64,000 nucleotides of DNA, taken from Caldifermentibacillus hisashii. Its GTDB lineage: Bacteria; Bacillota; Bacilli; Bacillales; Caldibacillaceae. This document shows positions 15,685-24,593 of this stretch, in pieces. The stretch lies in assembly GCF_027568575.1 (NCBI RefSeq), contig NZ_JANUVP010000003.1. One strand, written 5' to 3'. Each line of letters opens with the position of its first letter. Position 1 is the stretch's first letter. The position numbers and the translations under genes are program-made. Below the pieces are notes generated by a model. The model saw only the letters and a program-made list of their open reading frames with translations. It had not been told where the DNA came from and searched no databases.

Positions 15685-15719
15685 AAAGACCAAGAATGTG
15701 AAAAGCATTCTTGGTCTTT
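15685..15719. terminator. Bidirectional terminator
   Basis: AAAGACCAAGAATG pairs perfectly with CATTCTTGGTCTTT. It lies between convergent yidC and the YtkA-type lipoprotein gene. Confidence 0.85.
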
Positions 15720-15750
15720 ACTATTTATATTTCGGTTTTACACAATATTT

Positions 15751-16212
15751 TTAATGATGATCATGATGATTGGTTTCTTCAGTAGTTGTTAATTCACTTG
15801 GATCAACATCACCGATGATGATTTGTTGTTTTGGCATCACATGCATCCGTCTTGCAGTTACATGAACTTGAATATAGTAAACACCGGATGAATCAAAGTT
15901 TGTTTCTAATTGATAATTTCCTTTCTCCTGTTTTGTGAAATCAAGCATTTGACTTTCATCTTTACTACCGTTTTTCCAAATTTCAAATACGACTTCATCA
16001 GCGTCATCAACCTCTTCATTGCCTTGGGTAACATGTGCTTTGATTAAAACCTTTTCCCCTACTTCAGCTTTTTCCGGGACTTGTAAATCAACTTCCACTA
16101 ATTCGGGTATTTCTTCTTCATTTGTTGTTTTATTCGCTGAAGCATTACAAGCCGTTAAAAATAAAGAAAATAGAATAAGAATAATAGTTAAATAGTTTAA
16201 TTTCACCTTCAT
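15751..16212 (-). CDS. YtkA/FixH-like lipoprotein
   Basis: This 153-residue protein has a lipoprotein signal (LFSLFLTACNAS, lipobox LTAC with Cys22), an acidic linker and an Ig-like beta domain. PEKAEVGEKVLIKAHVT and ESGVYYIQVHVT-like strands (here SSGVYYIQVHVTARRMHVMP) are typical of the YtkA-like family, and the tail NHHDHH may bind metal. It should be anchored outside the membrane. The function is unknown; relatives lie near copper and cytochrome genes. It shares a terminator with convergent yidC. Confidence 0.75.
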   Translation of the reverse strand: MKVKLNYLTIILILFSLFLTACNASANKTTNEEEIPELVEVDLQVPEKAEVGEKVLIKAHVTQGNEEVDDADEVVFEIWKNGSKDESQMLDFTKQEKGNYQLETNFDSSGVYYIQVHVTARRMHVMPKQQIIIGDVDPSELTTTEETNHHDHH

Positions 16213-16340
16213 CCCTTGCCCCTTTCGTTATCAACCCATTCCCAATCATTGTAATAAAAATGATCTGGTATTTTCAAATCTTTTCAGCAACCATTCATTT
16301 ATTTAAACATTATGAATCTCCTAGAGTTGCCATTAACAAT

Positions 16341-16646
16341 CTAAAAATTATTAAAAAATCGGGAAGATTCCCATAACCCTTCTTGCTTCAAAATTTGTTT
16401 TTCAACATCTCCCAACAGATCAAAATGGGAGTATCCTTCTTTTCGATGATGAATCCATTCCTTTTTTAAACCGTATTGCTCTCCCCATCGGATCAATTTA
16501 TTTATATCTTTGCATCCAACTTTTGTAACAGTTTTTGCCTTAGGAAATCGCTCATCATACCAATAATGCGTTAAAAATGCAATTTCCCCTTGATCAATCC
16601 TTCTTTTCCATTCATTTACATGCTGGCGGGTAATACCAAAAGCCAT
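16341..16646 (-). CDS. yneQ: YneQ-family small protein
   Basis: This 101-residue protein matches my recollection of B. subtilis YneQ (MAFGI start; IAFLTHYWYDERFP; TVTKVGC; YGLKKEWIHHR). The function is unknown. A GGGGGAT site precedes ATG 16646. It is the last gene of a run AAA-ATPase, yneP, yneQ on the same strand, with an 11-nt gap to yneP, so it is probably co-transcribed. Confidence 0.8.
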   Translation of the reverse strand: MAFGITRQHVNEWKRRIDQGEIAFLTHYWYDERFPKAKTVTKVGCKDINKLIRWGEQYGLKKEWIHHRKEGYSHFDLLGDVEKQILKQEGLWESSRFFNNF

Positions 16647-16657
16647 CCATATCCCCC

Positions 16658-17080
16658 CTATTGTCTTCTTTTCGCTTTTTCATAGGCGGCATGCCAATCA
16701 GGATGGGTTTTTCTGATGGATACCGGTCTGAAACTATCTTTTTTTACACAAACATGGGAAGAAGTTGCCGTTACAGCTAAATCCCCTGATTCTTTCCAAA
16801 TTTCATAACCGTAGACTGTTTTTAATCCATTGTAATCTTCAATCCAAGTTTTTACTTGAACCGTTTCTCCGTATTTGCAAGGTTTTTTATAGGAAACTTG
16901 GATATCAAGGACTGGTGCAAGTATTCCATCTTTTTCAAGATCTGCATATTTAAAGCCCAACTCTTCAATTAAAGCTGTTCTGCCAATTTCCATCCAAACT
17001 AAATAATTTGCATGGTAAACAACGCCCATTTGGTCTGTTTCGGCATATCGTACTGGTATTTTTATTGTAGAAATATACAT
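16658..17080 (-). CDS. yneP: Acyl-CoA thioesterase, YbgC/YneP family
   Basis: This 140-residue hot-dog-fold thioesterase carries the 4HBT signature YAETDQMGVVYHANYLVWME near residues 13-32, with the catalytic Asp in ETDQMG. Family members hydrolyse acyl- or hydroxybenzoyl-CoA; the substrate here is not known. GGGAG precedes ATG 17080. The start lies only 2 nt after the stop of the upstream AAA ATPase gene, indicating coupled translation. Confidence 0.85.
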   Translation of the reverse strand: MYISTIKIPVRYAETDQMGVVYHANYLVWMEIGRTALIEELGFKYADLEKDGILAPVLDIQVSYKKPCKYGETVQVKTWIEDYNGLKTVYGYEIWKESGDLAVTATSSHVCVKKDSFRPVSIRKTHPDWHAAYEKAKRRQ

Positions 17081-17082
17081 AC

Positions 17083-19386
17083 TTACTCTCCCTTTAGTAA
17101 AATTTGAAAGGCAGCATTAATATCTTCTTTTGTGAGTCTATTAACACATGCTAAATCCAAAGTATGGTCTGTTTTCATTAACCGTAGAGATTGTTGTTGA
17201 ATTGCCTCATGAATCAAATTTTCGGCAAAACGACCATTCCCTTTTGGTTTCTTTATCGATAATTCATGTTGCAATAATTGAACAGCATCTTTGTCCAGCT
17301 CGTAAGCATAACTTTTTGCAAAAAGCTTCATAATGGCAATTAATTCTTCTGCCGAGTAATCTTCAAAATGGAAAAACTTTTTAAAGCGTGATTTTAAACC
17401 GGGATTACTTTCCAATAATTGCTCCATCTCATTTGGATAACCGGCCAATATGATGACAAGATTTTCCCCGTGTTTTGTCATTTCATCAACAATTGTATCA
17501 ACAACTTCTTTCCCGTAATCTTGATTATTTTCCCGAAATAAAGAATAAGCTTCATCGATAAAAAGGACACCGCCAAGTGCCTCTTGAATTTTCTTCTTTG
17601 TTTTTAAAGCAGATTGGCCAACATAGCCCGCTATTAAATCCGCCCTCCCTACTACAACAAGATGTCCGCGTTTCAACATGCCACATTCCTTCAATAATTC
17701 TGCATAAATTTTGGCAACCGTTGTTTTTCCTGTACCGGGATTTCCGGTAAAAACCGAGTGAAGCTGAATCGGTACAGAAGGATAATTATGTTCTCTTCTC
17801 AGTGTCTGCATTTTGACAAAAGAAATATATGTTTGCACCGCATCTTTTACTTCTTTTAATCCAACGAGTTTATTCAGTTTTTCAATTGGCGATAAAGAAT
17901 CTTGCTCATTTTTGGCTGGTTTTTTGAAATCATTTTCATCAAGAACAGTGTAAAAAAATATTTCCGGTTGAGTTGATTGTTTTTGAAACCCTTTTTGAAA
18001 AATTGCCTGCATAATTAAATTATGTACTGCCCTGGCATTTCCAAACGTTTGATCTACTTGTTCTTGTTCAATTAAATAAGCTAAAGATTTTTTAGCCTTT
18101 GTTGTTAAAAGAAAATCATTGCTTCTGGCAATTTTTTGACCAATTTCCAGCAATTCTTCCAAGCTGTAATCGGGCAGTTCAATTATATTTGATTGCGGAA
18201 AACGACTCCGCAACCCCGTATTCGCATCTAAAAATTGGCGCATTTCTTCGGGATAACCTGCTAAAATAACTGAAAACTTTCCGCCATATTCCTTGCTTGT
18301 CATTAAGGAAACAAGCGTATCGATTGCGGTTTGACCGTAATCATTTCCGGATTGCCCGGTCCGTTTTAAGCTGTATGCTTCATCGATAAATAAAACACCA
18401 CCCAGTGCTTTTTCAACAATCATTCGTACATTTTCTTCCGTTTGGCCAACGAATGAACCGACAAGTTGGGATCGGTTTGTTTCAATCACCTCTTCACTTG
18501 GCAAAACACCCAATTCATGGTAAATTTTTGCCAGTAAACGAGCAATCGTTGTCTTTCCGGTACCCGGATTTCCTAGTAAGATCATATTTAGGCTTGGTTC
18601 ATCTTTCGTTTGCAATCCGAACTCTTTTCGTGACTTTTGAAATTTTAAGTAACGATAAAAGTTTTCAATTCTTCTTTTTACATCTGTTAACCCGATCATT
18701 TCGTTTAACTGTTGCAGTGCTGTTGTTTCTTGGTCCTCGGCTGGATCCACAAAATAATTTATCCACCTGTTTTTCAATTCAGTAATTGTTGTTACGGTTT
18801 CCTGGATTTGTTCAACTTGATTGACGTTATAAAAGGTCCGTCCGGATAATTCATCAAAGTCATTTAACCGTTTTTGGAGTTGAACAATTTCTTCAATAAT
18901 TTTTTCAAGTACCTCGATAAGATCATCATACGTTTTTTTCATTTGTTCATTGTCTTTAAACAATAAAAGTTCATGCTGGAGCTGCTGTAATTCTTCATCG
19001 GCAAGCAATAAAAATGATTCACATACTTGTCTGTATTTTAATAATGTCGATTGCCGTTGGGAGCGATTATCAGATTCCCTTAGCGGCGGGAATACAAGTG
19101 AGTTAGTCAGTTGCCTTTTTTCCTGCAAACGATATGTACTTAAAGATGAAAGGGCCGGTTTATTTTTCGGATCGATTTTCAAAGCATGCTCCAGCCAACG
19201 TTTAATAAATTGTTGATTCATGCCTGTATTTAACAATTGATTTGTAAAGGACACAATCAGATCAGCTAAATATTTAGGTTGTTCAGATTTCAGTTGATCA
19301 TAATTAGAAATGAGATAGTCAAGCATTTCTTGTTCACTATAGGTTTTCTTTATTTGCTCAGCTTTACTGCTATTCATTTTATTCAT
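17083..19386 (-). CDS. Double AAA+ ATPase, CbxX/CfqX (SpoVK-like) family
   Basis: This 767-residue protein has a helical N-terminal region of about 240 residues (possible coiled coil EEIVQLQKRLNDFDEL). Two CbxX-type AAA+ modules follow: P-loops GNPGTGKTTIARLLAKIY near residue 270 and GNPGTGKTTVAKIYAELL near 547. Each is followed by an intact Walker B GGVLFIDEAYSL. SpoVK has one such module, so this is a tandem form. It may remodel a spore or secretion-related complex; I cannot name a client. The start ATG 19386 follows AAAGTGAT. yneP and yneQ follow directly. Confidence 0.85.
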   Translation of the reverse strand: MNKMNSSKAEQIKKTYSEQEMLDYLISNYDQLKSEQPKYLADLIVSFTNQLLNTGMNQQFIKRWLEHALKIDPKNKPALSSLSTYRLQEKRQLTNSLVFPPLRESDNRSQRQSTLLKYRQVCESFLLLADEELQQLQHELLLFKDNEQMKKTYDDLIEVLEKIIEEIVQLQKRLNDFDELSGRTFYNVNQVEQIQETVTTITELKNRWINYFVDPAEDQETTALQQLNEMIGLTDVKRRIENFYRYLKFQKSRKEFGLQTKDEPSLNMILLGNPGTGKTTIARLLAKIYHELGVLPSEEVIETNRSQLVGSFVGQTEENVRMIVEKALGGVLFIDEAYSLKRTGQSGNDYGQTAIDTLVSLMTSKEYGGKFSVILAGYPEEMRQFLDANTGLRSRFPQSNIIELPDYSLEELLEIGQKIARSNDFLLTTKAKKSLAYLIEQEQVDQTFGNARAVHNLIMQAIFQKGFQKQSTQPEIFFYTVLDENDFKKPAKNEQDSLSPIEKLNKLVGLKEVKDAVQTYISFVKMQTLRREHNYPSVPIQLHSVFTGNPGTGKTTVAKIYAELLKECGMLKRGHLVVVGRADLIAGYVGQSALKTKKKIQEALGGVLFIDEAYSLFRENNQDYGKEVVDTIVDEMTKHGENLVIILAGYPNEMEQLLESNPGLKSRFKKFFHFEDYSAEELIAIMKLFAKSYAYELDKDAVQLLQHELSIKKPKGNGRFAENLIHEAIQQQSLRLMKTDHTLDLACVNRLTKEDINAAFQILLKGE

Positions 19387-19504
19387 AATATAAATCACTT
19401 TCTAATGCTATTTTCACTTATTATACTTTTGAAAAGGTTTCCAATGCAAATTAAGACAATGAAAACAAAACGGGAGATCGTCAAGACCTCCCTATAGTAC
19501 CTAA

Positions 19505-19726
19505 TTACTCGTGTTGCGAATGGTATTCATCTTTAATTTCATCCCGCATAGCCGCAATGCTTTCTCGCCGACGTTCATTTTTGTTACGAATTTGTTGCTG
19601 TTGTTCCTCACTAGCTGTTTTCATAGATTGTTCAGCCTCATGAATATTTTCAATTGTATTTTGTACCATATTTTGCAGTTTTTCTACATTATCAGACCGA
19701 TCATCCGGTTTCGGAGTATGATTCAT
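19505..19726 (-). CDS. tlp: Small acid-soluble spore protein Tlp
   Basis: This 73-residue protein is rich in Gln, Glu and Asn. It carries the Tlp signature PDDRSDNVEKLQNMVQNTIE near residues 7-26 and NERRRESIAAMRDEIKDE near 50. Tlp is a minor spore-core protein made in the forespore under sigma-G. sspN lies 100 nt upstream on the same strand, as in the B. subtilis sspN-tlp operon. Confidence 0.95.
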   Translation of the reverse strand: MNHTPKPDDRSDNVEKLQNMVQNTIENIHEAEQSMKTASEEQQQQIRNKNERRRESIAAMRDEIKDEYHSQHE

Positions 19727-19826
19727 TCAATTTAGCCCCTCCTTGATGTAATAAAGGTTCTATCTTATTTTTAACAGTTATCGGAAAACTATACGAATAC
19801 AATAAAATTGAATAAGTAATTTGGCG

Positions 19827-19970
19827 TTATTCCCCTTTTGTTTGAATTACTTGAGCATGCTGACCGGATTGATCTTGCATTTTCTTCCCTTTGTTTCCTC
19901 CGTATTTCCTTGTCTGCATTCCGATATGGTCCGGTTGGTATGCTTTAGCGTTCCTTTTTGGATTACTCAT
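19827..19970 (-). CDS. sspN: Small acid-soluble spore protein N
   Basis: This 47-residue protein reads SNPKRNAKAYQPDHIGMQ, RKYGGNKGKKMQ and so on, matching SspN (AcpN), a minor forespore SASP. A strong GAGGAGGG site precedes ATG 19970. tlp follows. The ribosome site sits directly against the distal end of an R1 repeat copy, so the 5' leader probably lies inside or just after the repeat. Confidence 0.9.
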   Translation of the reverse strand: MSNPKRNAKAYQPDHIGMQTRKYGGNKGKKMQDQSGQHAQVIQTKGE

Positions 19971-19983
19971 CTTATCCCTCCTC

Positions 19984-20116
19984 TTTTATCCCGCCTTAAC
20001 GGGCAATAAGCTCCCATCTCAAGATTTTCGAGTTTAGAAAGAAGTTAAATGTGGACGGGCTGCCCGCATGCGTCCGATTGGTTCAACTAACCATCCGTGT
20101 GGAGATACCCTACACT
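19984..20116 (-). repeat. Dispersed repeat R1, copy C
   Basis: On the minus strand this has the core GGTTAGTTGAACCAATCGGA, then CGAAAATCTTGAGATGGGAG and the end CGTTAAGGCGGGATAA. It ends one base before the sspN Shine-Dalgarno. Confidence 0.85.
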
Positions 20117-20154
20117 TTATTTATCTTGTATCTAATACAACCGGTTATGTAAAG

Positions 20155-20190
20155 AAAAAAATGTAAGCAATGTCGACGCTTACATTTTTT
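20155..20190. terminator. Terminator of the FbpB-like gene
   Basis: AAAATGTAAGC and GCTTACATTTT form a strong stem with T-runs on both sides. Confidence 0.8.
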
Positions 20191-20197
20191 CCAAAAT

Positions 20198-20329
20198 TTA
20201 TTCTGCCTTTTTTATTTGTTTTTCTTCAATTTTTCTTTCAATTTTTTCCATAATTTCCTGATCCTTTAAAATTTGTGATTTATTTTGTTTAACAAGTTCG
20301 GAAAATGAGCGATTTCTACTTTTTCCCAA
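20198..20329 (-). CDS. FbpB-like small basic protein
   Basis: This 43-residue protein starts at TTG 20329, nine nt after AAAGGAG (GTG 20344 is an alternative). The start RNRSFSELVKQNKSQILKD resembles the RNA-chaperone-like Fur-regulated basic protein FbpB of B. subtilis (R-x-R-S/T-F-EELV-x-x-NK), and a charged helix KIERKIEEKQIKK follows. I did not find a convincing Fur box, so iron control is not shown. Confidence 0.6.
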   Translation of the reverse strand: MGKSRNRSFSELVKQNKSQILKDQEIMEKIERKIEEKQIKKAE

Positions 20330-20431
20330 TTTTCTCACACTCCTTTATATTCATAATATCACATATTATTGACAAAAGCTCGCTAAATTATGACAAAAAT
20401 TTGACATTTTTTTGTTGATTTAGAAAAAATT

Positions 20432-20668
20432 AAAGAAAACTCGGCGATTGCCGAGCCTTTAGGCGAAAGCAAAGCCGTAGTCAGCGAAAATACATTTTCG
20501 CTTGCGAGGTAATGCTACCGAAGCTTCTCTAGTTCACCGAAAAAATATAAAATTTTTTCGGCTGCGATGTATTCCAGTGAAGCTTTCCTTATGCACTTAT
20601 ACTTAATTCTTAAAATTTCCAACTACGTCGAATTCACTTCTTTGCTGGAAATTTATACTTTCTTAACG
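20432..20668 (+). repeat. Dispersed repeat R2, copy c (long form)
   Basis: This copy starts like b (CTCGGCGATTGCCGAGCC, TTTAGGCGAAAGCAAAGCCG) and ends with GGAAATTTATACTTTC. It carries about 140 extra bp with two added hairpins: AGCGAAAATACATTTTCGCT and CCGAAAAAATATAAAATTTT followed by TTCGG. It lies past the aconitase terminator, on the opposite strand to aconitase. Confidence 0.75.
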
Positions 20669-20670
20669 TA

Positions 20671-20704
20671 TAAAAAAACCTGCCCTTCTATAAAGGACAG
20701 GTTA
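20671..20704 (-). terminator. Intrinsic terminator of acnA
   Basis: AACCTGTCCTT pairs with AAGGGCAGGTT on the minus strand and is followed by TTTTTTT. Confidence 0.9.
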
Positions 20705-20717
20705 AAGATAATATGAA

Positions 20718-23447
20718 TTAGTTTTTCGTAACTGCTTTTTTCTGTAGTTTTTCACGTAATACCATTTGCAAAATACCGCCGTGGCGATAGTAATCAATTT
20801 CAACTTCCGAGTCGAAACGAACAAGTGCTTCAAATTCAATAACATCGCCATTTTCTTTTTTCGCAGTAACTTTTACAAAATCACGTGGTTTGACATGTTC
20901 ATCAATATGAACATCAATGATTTCATTTCCAGTTAAACCAAGTGTATCCGCACTTTCACCTTGTTTAAATTGTAATGGTAAAACACCCATCAATACAAGG
21001 TTGGAGCGGTGAATCCGTTCAAAGCTTTGGGCAATAACAGTTTTAATTCCAAGTAAATTCGTACCTTTCGCCGCCCAGTCACGTGATGATCCCATACCGT
21101 AATCATTACCGGCAAGAACAACAAGTCCAACACCTTTTTCTTTATATTTCATGCAAGCATCATAAATTGACATAACTTCACCGGTCGGCCAGTAAGTTGT
21201 ATAGCCGCCTTCTGTTCCCAGTGCAATTTGGTTACGGATCCTGATATTTGCAAAAGTTCCGCGCATCATTACTTCATGGTTACCGCGACGAGAACCATAA
21301 GAGTTGAAATCACGTGGTTCAACACCTTTTTCTCTTAAATATTTTCCGGCTGGTGTATTCATTCCGATTGATCCTGCCGGAGAAATATGGTCAGTTGTGA
21401 CAGAATCGCCAAATTTACCAACTACTCTCATACCGGTTAATGGTTTTACTTCATCAGGTTCCGGTTTCAAGTTTTCAAAGAATGGCGGGTTTTGAATATA
21501 TGTTGAATCCGAATCCCAATTGTATAACGGATCATCACTCGTTTCAATGGCATTCCACCGTTCATTATCATCGAAAACATGTTCATATTGTTTGCGGAAT
21601 AATTCCGGTGTAACTGTACGTTTTACATAATCGTTTACCTCATCTGTTGTCGGCCAAATGTCTTTCAAGAAAACATCATTTCCGTCTTTATCTTTACCGA
21701 TTGGATCGTTTAGAAGATCGATATCCACTGATCCGGCCAAAGCATAGGCAACAACAAGAGGCGGTGAAGCTAAATAGTTAGCCTTAACTAGTGGATGAAT
21801 TCGTCCTTCAAAGTTACGGTTACCGGATAAAACGGATGTAACTAAAAGGTCTGCATCACTTACAGCTTTTTCAATTTCAGGTAAAAGCGGACCAGAGTTA
21901 CCAATACATGTTGTACAACCATAACCGACAAGATTGAAACCGATTTGTTCTAAATAAGGTAATAAGCCGGAATCTCTTAAATAACCGGTAACAACTTTTG
22001 AACCTGGTGCCAAAGACGTTTTAACATATTTCGGTGGCTGTAAACCTTTTTCAACAGCTTTTTTCGCAACAAGTCCGGCGCCTAGCATAACATACGGGTT
22101 CGATGTATTTGTACAGCTCGTAATTGCTGCGATGGCAACAGCACCGGTTTTCATTTTTACATTGGACCCATCGGCGAAAGTAACTGTTGTTTCTTTATCT
22201 AATTCTTCAGGTTTTAAGCCGAAGCCTTGGTTACCGGCAGGTGCACTAATTGCTGTATGAAATGCTTCTTTCATTTTTGACAATGGAATTAAATCTTGCG
22301 GACGTTTTGGCCCGGAAAGATTTGCTTCAATTGTTGATAAATCAAGCTCAATAACATCGGTATAAACCGGTTCTTCATTTTCCGGTGTAAAGAATAGATC
22401 ATTATTTTGTAAATAAGTTTTTACTAATTCAATATGTTCCTCACTGCGTCCGGTGAGCCGTAAGTATGACAAAGATTCTTCATCAACCGGGAAGAAACCG
22501 CAAGTAGCCCCGTATTCAGGTGCCATATTGGCAATGGTTGCCCGATCAGCAAGCGGCAATGTTGATACACCCGGTCCGAAGAACTCGACAAACTTCCCAA
22601 CTACCCCTTTTTGCCGTAAAATTTGCGTTACTTTTAAAGCTAAATCTGTTGCTGTTGCGCCGTTTGGCAATTGATTTGTCAATTTAACACCAATGACTTC
22701 CGGGATAGGGAAATAAGACGGTTGTCCGAGCATCCCTGCTTCCGCTTCAATACCGCCGACACCCCAACCAAGTACACCAATACCGTTAATCATTGTCGTA
22801 TGAGAATCAGTACCTACTAACGTATCAGGGAATGCGATATATTCTCCATCGCCTTCTTCCACAGCATGAACAACATTGGCCAAATATTCCAAATTCACTT
22901 GGTGAACAATACCTGTGGCCGGTGGTACAGCCCGGTAATTATCAAATGCTTTTTGTGCCCAGCTCAGGAACTGATAACGTTCTGCATTACGCTTAAATTC
23001 GAGTTCCATATTTAAACGCAATGCATCATTTGTTCCGTACTTATCAACTTGTACTGAATGGTCAATAACTAGATCAACCGGTATTTCCGGATTGATTTGA
23101 TCTGGATCACCACCAAGATCTGCCATTGCCTTTCTGAGCGAAGCAAGATCAACTACAGCAGGAACTCCGGTAAAGTCTTGTAAGATTACTCGTGAAGGTT
23201 TGAACGGTACTTCGGCATCCTTCACTTCATCAGAACCCCATTTTGCCAAATGGTCAACGTGTTCCTTTGTAATGACACGTCCATCTACTTGTCGAAGGAC
23301 TGATTCAAGTAATACCCGGATCGAATAAGGTAGACGGGAAATTTTTGCTACCCCTGCATCTTCAATTGATTTCAGACGATAATAATGATATCGTTTTCCG
23401 TTTAGTTGAAAGGATTTCTTTGCATCGTATAGTGCTTTGTTTGACAA
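20718..23447 (-). CDS. acnA: Aconitate hydratase A
   Basis: This iron-sulfur enzyme converts citrate to isocitrate in the TCA cycle and acts as an iron-responsive RNA-binding protein in B. subtilis (CitB). The 909-residue length equals that of CitB. Cluster cysteines are seen in ITSCTNTSNPYVMLGAG and YGCTTCIGNSGPL. GTDSHTTMINGIGVLGWGVG and the C-terminal swivel YGMGSSRDWAAKG are present. I choose TTG 23447, six nt after GGGGGGAG, rather than the upstream ATG. It has its own terminator. The 5' gap is AT-rich; I found no exact CcpC dyad. Confidence 0.96.
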   Translation of the reverse strand: MSNKALYDAKKSFQLNGKRYHYYRLKSIEDAGVAKISRLPYSIRVLLESVLRQVDGRVITKEHVDHLAKWGSDEVKDAEVPFKPSRVILQDFTGVPAVVDLASLRKAMADLGGDPDQINPEIPVDLVIDHSVQVDKYGTNDALRLNMELEFKRNAERYQFLSWAQKAFDNYRAVPPATGIVHQVNLEYLANVVHAVEEGDGEYIAFPDTLVGTDSHTTMINGIGVLGWGVGGIEAEAGMLGQPSYFPIPEVIGVKLTNQLPNGATATDLALKVTQILRQKGVVGKFVEFFGPGVSTLPLADRATIANMAPEYGATCGFFPVDEESLSYLRLTGRSEEHIELVKTYLQNNDLFFTPENEEPVYTDVIELDLSTIEANLSGPKRPQDLIPLSKMKEAFHTAISAPAGNQGFGLKPEELDKETTVTFADGSNVKMKTGAVAIAAITSCTNTSNPYVMLGAGLVAKKAVEKGLQPPKYVKTSLAPGSKVVTGYLRDSGLLPYLEQIGFNLVGYGCTTCIGNSGPLLPEIEKAVSDADLLVTSVLSGNRNFEGRIHPLVKANYLASPPLVVAYALAGSVDIDLLNDPIGKDKDGNDVFLKDIWPTTDEVNDYVKRTVTPELFRKQYEHVFDDNERWNAIETSDDPLYNWDSDSTYIQNPPFFENLKPEPDEVKPLTGMRVVGKFGDSVTTDHISPAGSIGMNTPAGKYLREKGVEPRDFNSYGSRRGNHEVMMRGTFANIRIRNQIALGTEGGYTTYWPTGEVMSIYDACMKYKEKGVGLVVLAGNDYGMGSSRDWAAKGTNLLGIKTVIAQSFERIHRSNLVLMGVLPLQFKQGESADTLGLTGNEIIDVHIDEHVKPRDFVKVTAKKENGDVIEFEALVRFDSEVEIDYYRHGGILQMVLREKLQKKAVTKN

Positions 23448-23727
23448 AATAACTCCCCCCTTAAAGCAAATAGTAGAAAAGTTAGACATTCGAAGTCCAA
23501 TATAACTTTCCTTTTAGTCTATATTAATATAATTTATAAGATAAGTAAATTATGACTATATTATTGTTATACATAATTTTTTCTTATCATTTTACTGAAA
23601 TAACCATCAGTAAAAATGAAAACTATTATGTTACGATAATTACCTGCCAACCAGAAAAAATTGCAAAGTGGCTGGAGCCGGACAAAAACCTTCCTATAGT
23701 CAATTTACTATTATTTTTTATAAAGTA
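23448..23727. other. acnA upstream region
   Basis: AT-rich DNA without an ORF. It must contain the acnA promoter. sspO, which I recall next to citB in B. subtilis, is not present here. Confidence 0.4.
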
Positions 23728-23761
23728 AAAAAAAGCAATCAAATAATTGATTGCTTTTTAC
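23728..23761. terminator. Terminator of tRNA-Lys
   Basis: AAAAAGCAATCA and TGATTGCTTTTT form a perfect stem just past the tRNA 3' end. Confidence 0.85.
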
Positions 23762-23766
23762 CTTGA

Positions 23767-23839
23767 TGGGGCATGCAGGGCTCGAACCTGCGACCCGCTG
23801 ATTAAGAGTCAGCTGCTCTTCCAACTGAGCTAATACCCC
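23767..23839 (-). tRNA. tRNA-Lys (anticodon CTT)
   Basis: This 73-nt cloverleaf has acceptor GGGGTAT/ATGCCCC, D arm TAGCTCAGTTGG, anticodon loop CTCTTAA giving CTT between GCTGA/TCAGC, T arm GCAGG-TTCGAGC-CCTGC and discriminator A. CCA is not encoded. It is a single tRNA gene with its own terminator. Confidence 0.95.
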
Positions 23840-23907
23840 GTTCTGTTGACAAAGAATATTCTACTGCTTTTAAGAAGACTTGTCAACAGTAAATGTGAAA
23901 AAAACTC

Positions 23908-23940
23908 AAAAAGGACTATCCCAATGGAATAGTCGCAAAA
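23908..23940. terminator. Bidirectional terminator
   Basis: GACTAT and ATAGTC flank a short loop with A/T runs on both sides. It follows the 83-residue gene on the minus strand. Confidence 0.65.
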
Positions 23941-23943
23941 AGC

Positions 23944-24195
23944 TTATTCTAGATTTTGTTTCATTGTATCAATCTCTGCTTGGTAATTCTCCAGTTGTTT
24001 TCTTTGCGTTTCACTAGCTACTTCATGTGCGTTTTCAAGTTGTTGTTCCGTTTCATCAATTTCCTGCTTCAAACGTTGCAGATAATGCCCGTATTCCGAT
24101 GAAGACGGATCAAGCTGTTGATAAATATCTCTAGCTTGTTCCATTCCTTGCTCCGCCGCTTGAAACGCCTGTTGTTTATTTTTATGGTAAGGCAT
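23944..24195 (-). CDS. Helical YtzC-like (DUF2524) small protein
   Basis: This 83-residue protein is Gln/Glu-rich and almost wholly helical (RLKQEIDETEQQLENAHEVA, QRKQLENYQAEIDTMK) and likely forms a coiled coil. The pattern resembles B. subtilis YtzC, although I rely on memory for that. It lies in a block of spore genes divergent from sspP, which makes a spore-core or coat-associated role plausible. GGGGTGA precedes the ATG. Confidence 0.55.
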   Translation of the reverse strand: MPYHKNKQQAFQAAEQGMEQARDIYQQLDPSSSEYGHYLQRLKQEIDETEQQLENAHEVASETQRKQLENYQAEIDTMKQNLE

Positions 24196-24308
24196 AATAT
24201 CACCCCTTTTTTATCGTGCTCATTAGGAAAAATTTTATTCGATTATCTTTCATTCTTTATGAACATGCTATACTCAAAGGTCCCCTAAAATTGTAAGGAG
24301 GGAAAACA

Positions 24309-24455
24309 ATGAATAAAAATGATGGTTCAGACGTACGGAAAAATGCCAGAAAAGGTGATGGTAATGGAACACAGCCCGAACCGTTAAGTGGGTCAAAAAA
24401 GGTAAAAAACCAAAATCATTCAAGAAAAAATAATAATCCGGGGCATGGGATGTAA
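24309..24455 (+). CDS. sspP: Small acid-soluble spore protein P
   Basis: This 48-residue protein contains QPEPLSGSKKVKNQNHSRK and ends NNPGHGM, matching SspP (formerly CotL), a minor sigma-G-dependent spore protein. AAGGAGG precedes ATG 24309. It is next to the CotM-like gene, the same neighbourhood as in B. subtilis, where cotM, sspP, sspO and citB are consecutive. Confidence 0.92.
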   Translation: MNKNDGSDVRKNARKGDGNGTQPEPLSGSKKVKNQNHSRKNNNPGHGM

Positions 24456-24593
24456 TTTGTTGTAGTCTTCAATATCAAATATATAAAATTCAAATAATTT
24501 AACGAATTTTTTATGTCACTAAATAATAAGTGATACGTAAAATAAAGGTAATACGATATATTTTCATATAGCTCAAATTTGGGGGGACCTAAA

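Noticed and set aside
23448..23600. CcpC-type dyads upstream of aconitase
   Set aside because: ATAA and TTAT half-sites occur in this AT-rich stretch, but none has the 7-bp spacing I would require.
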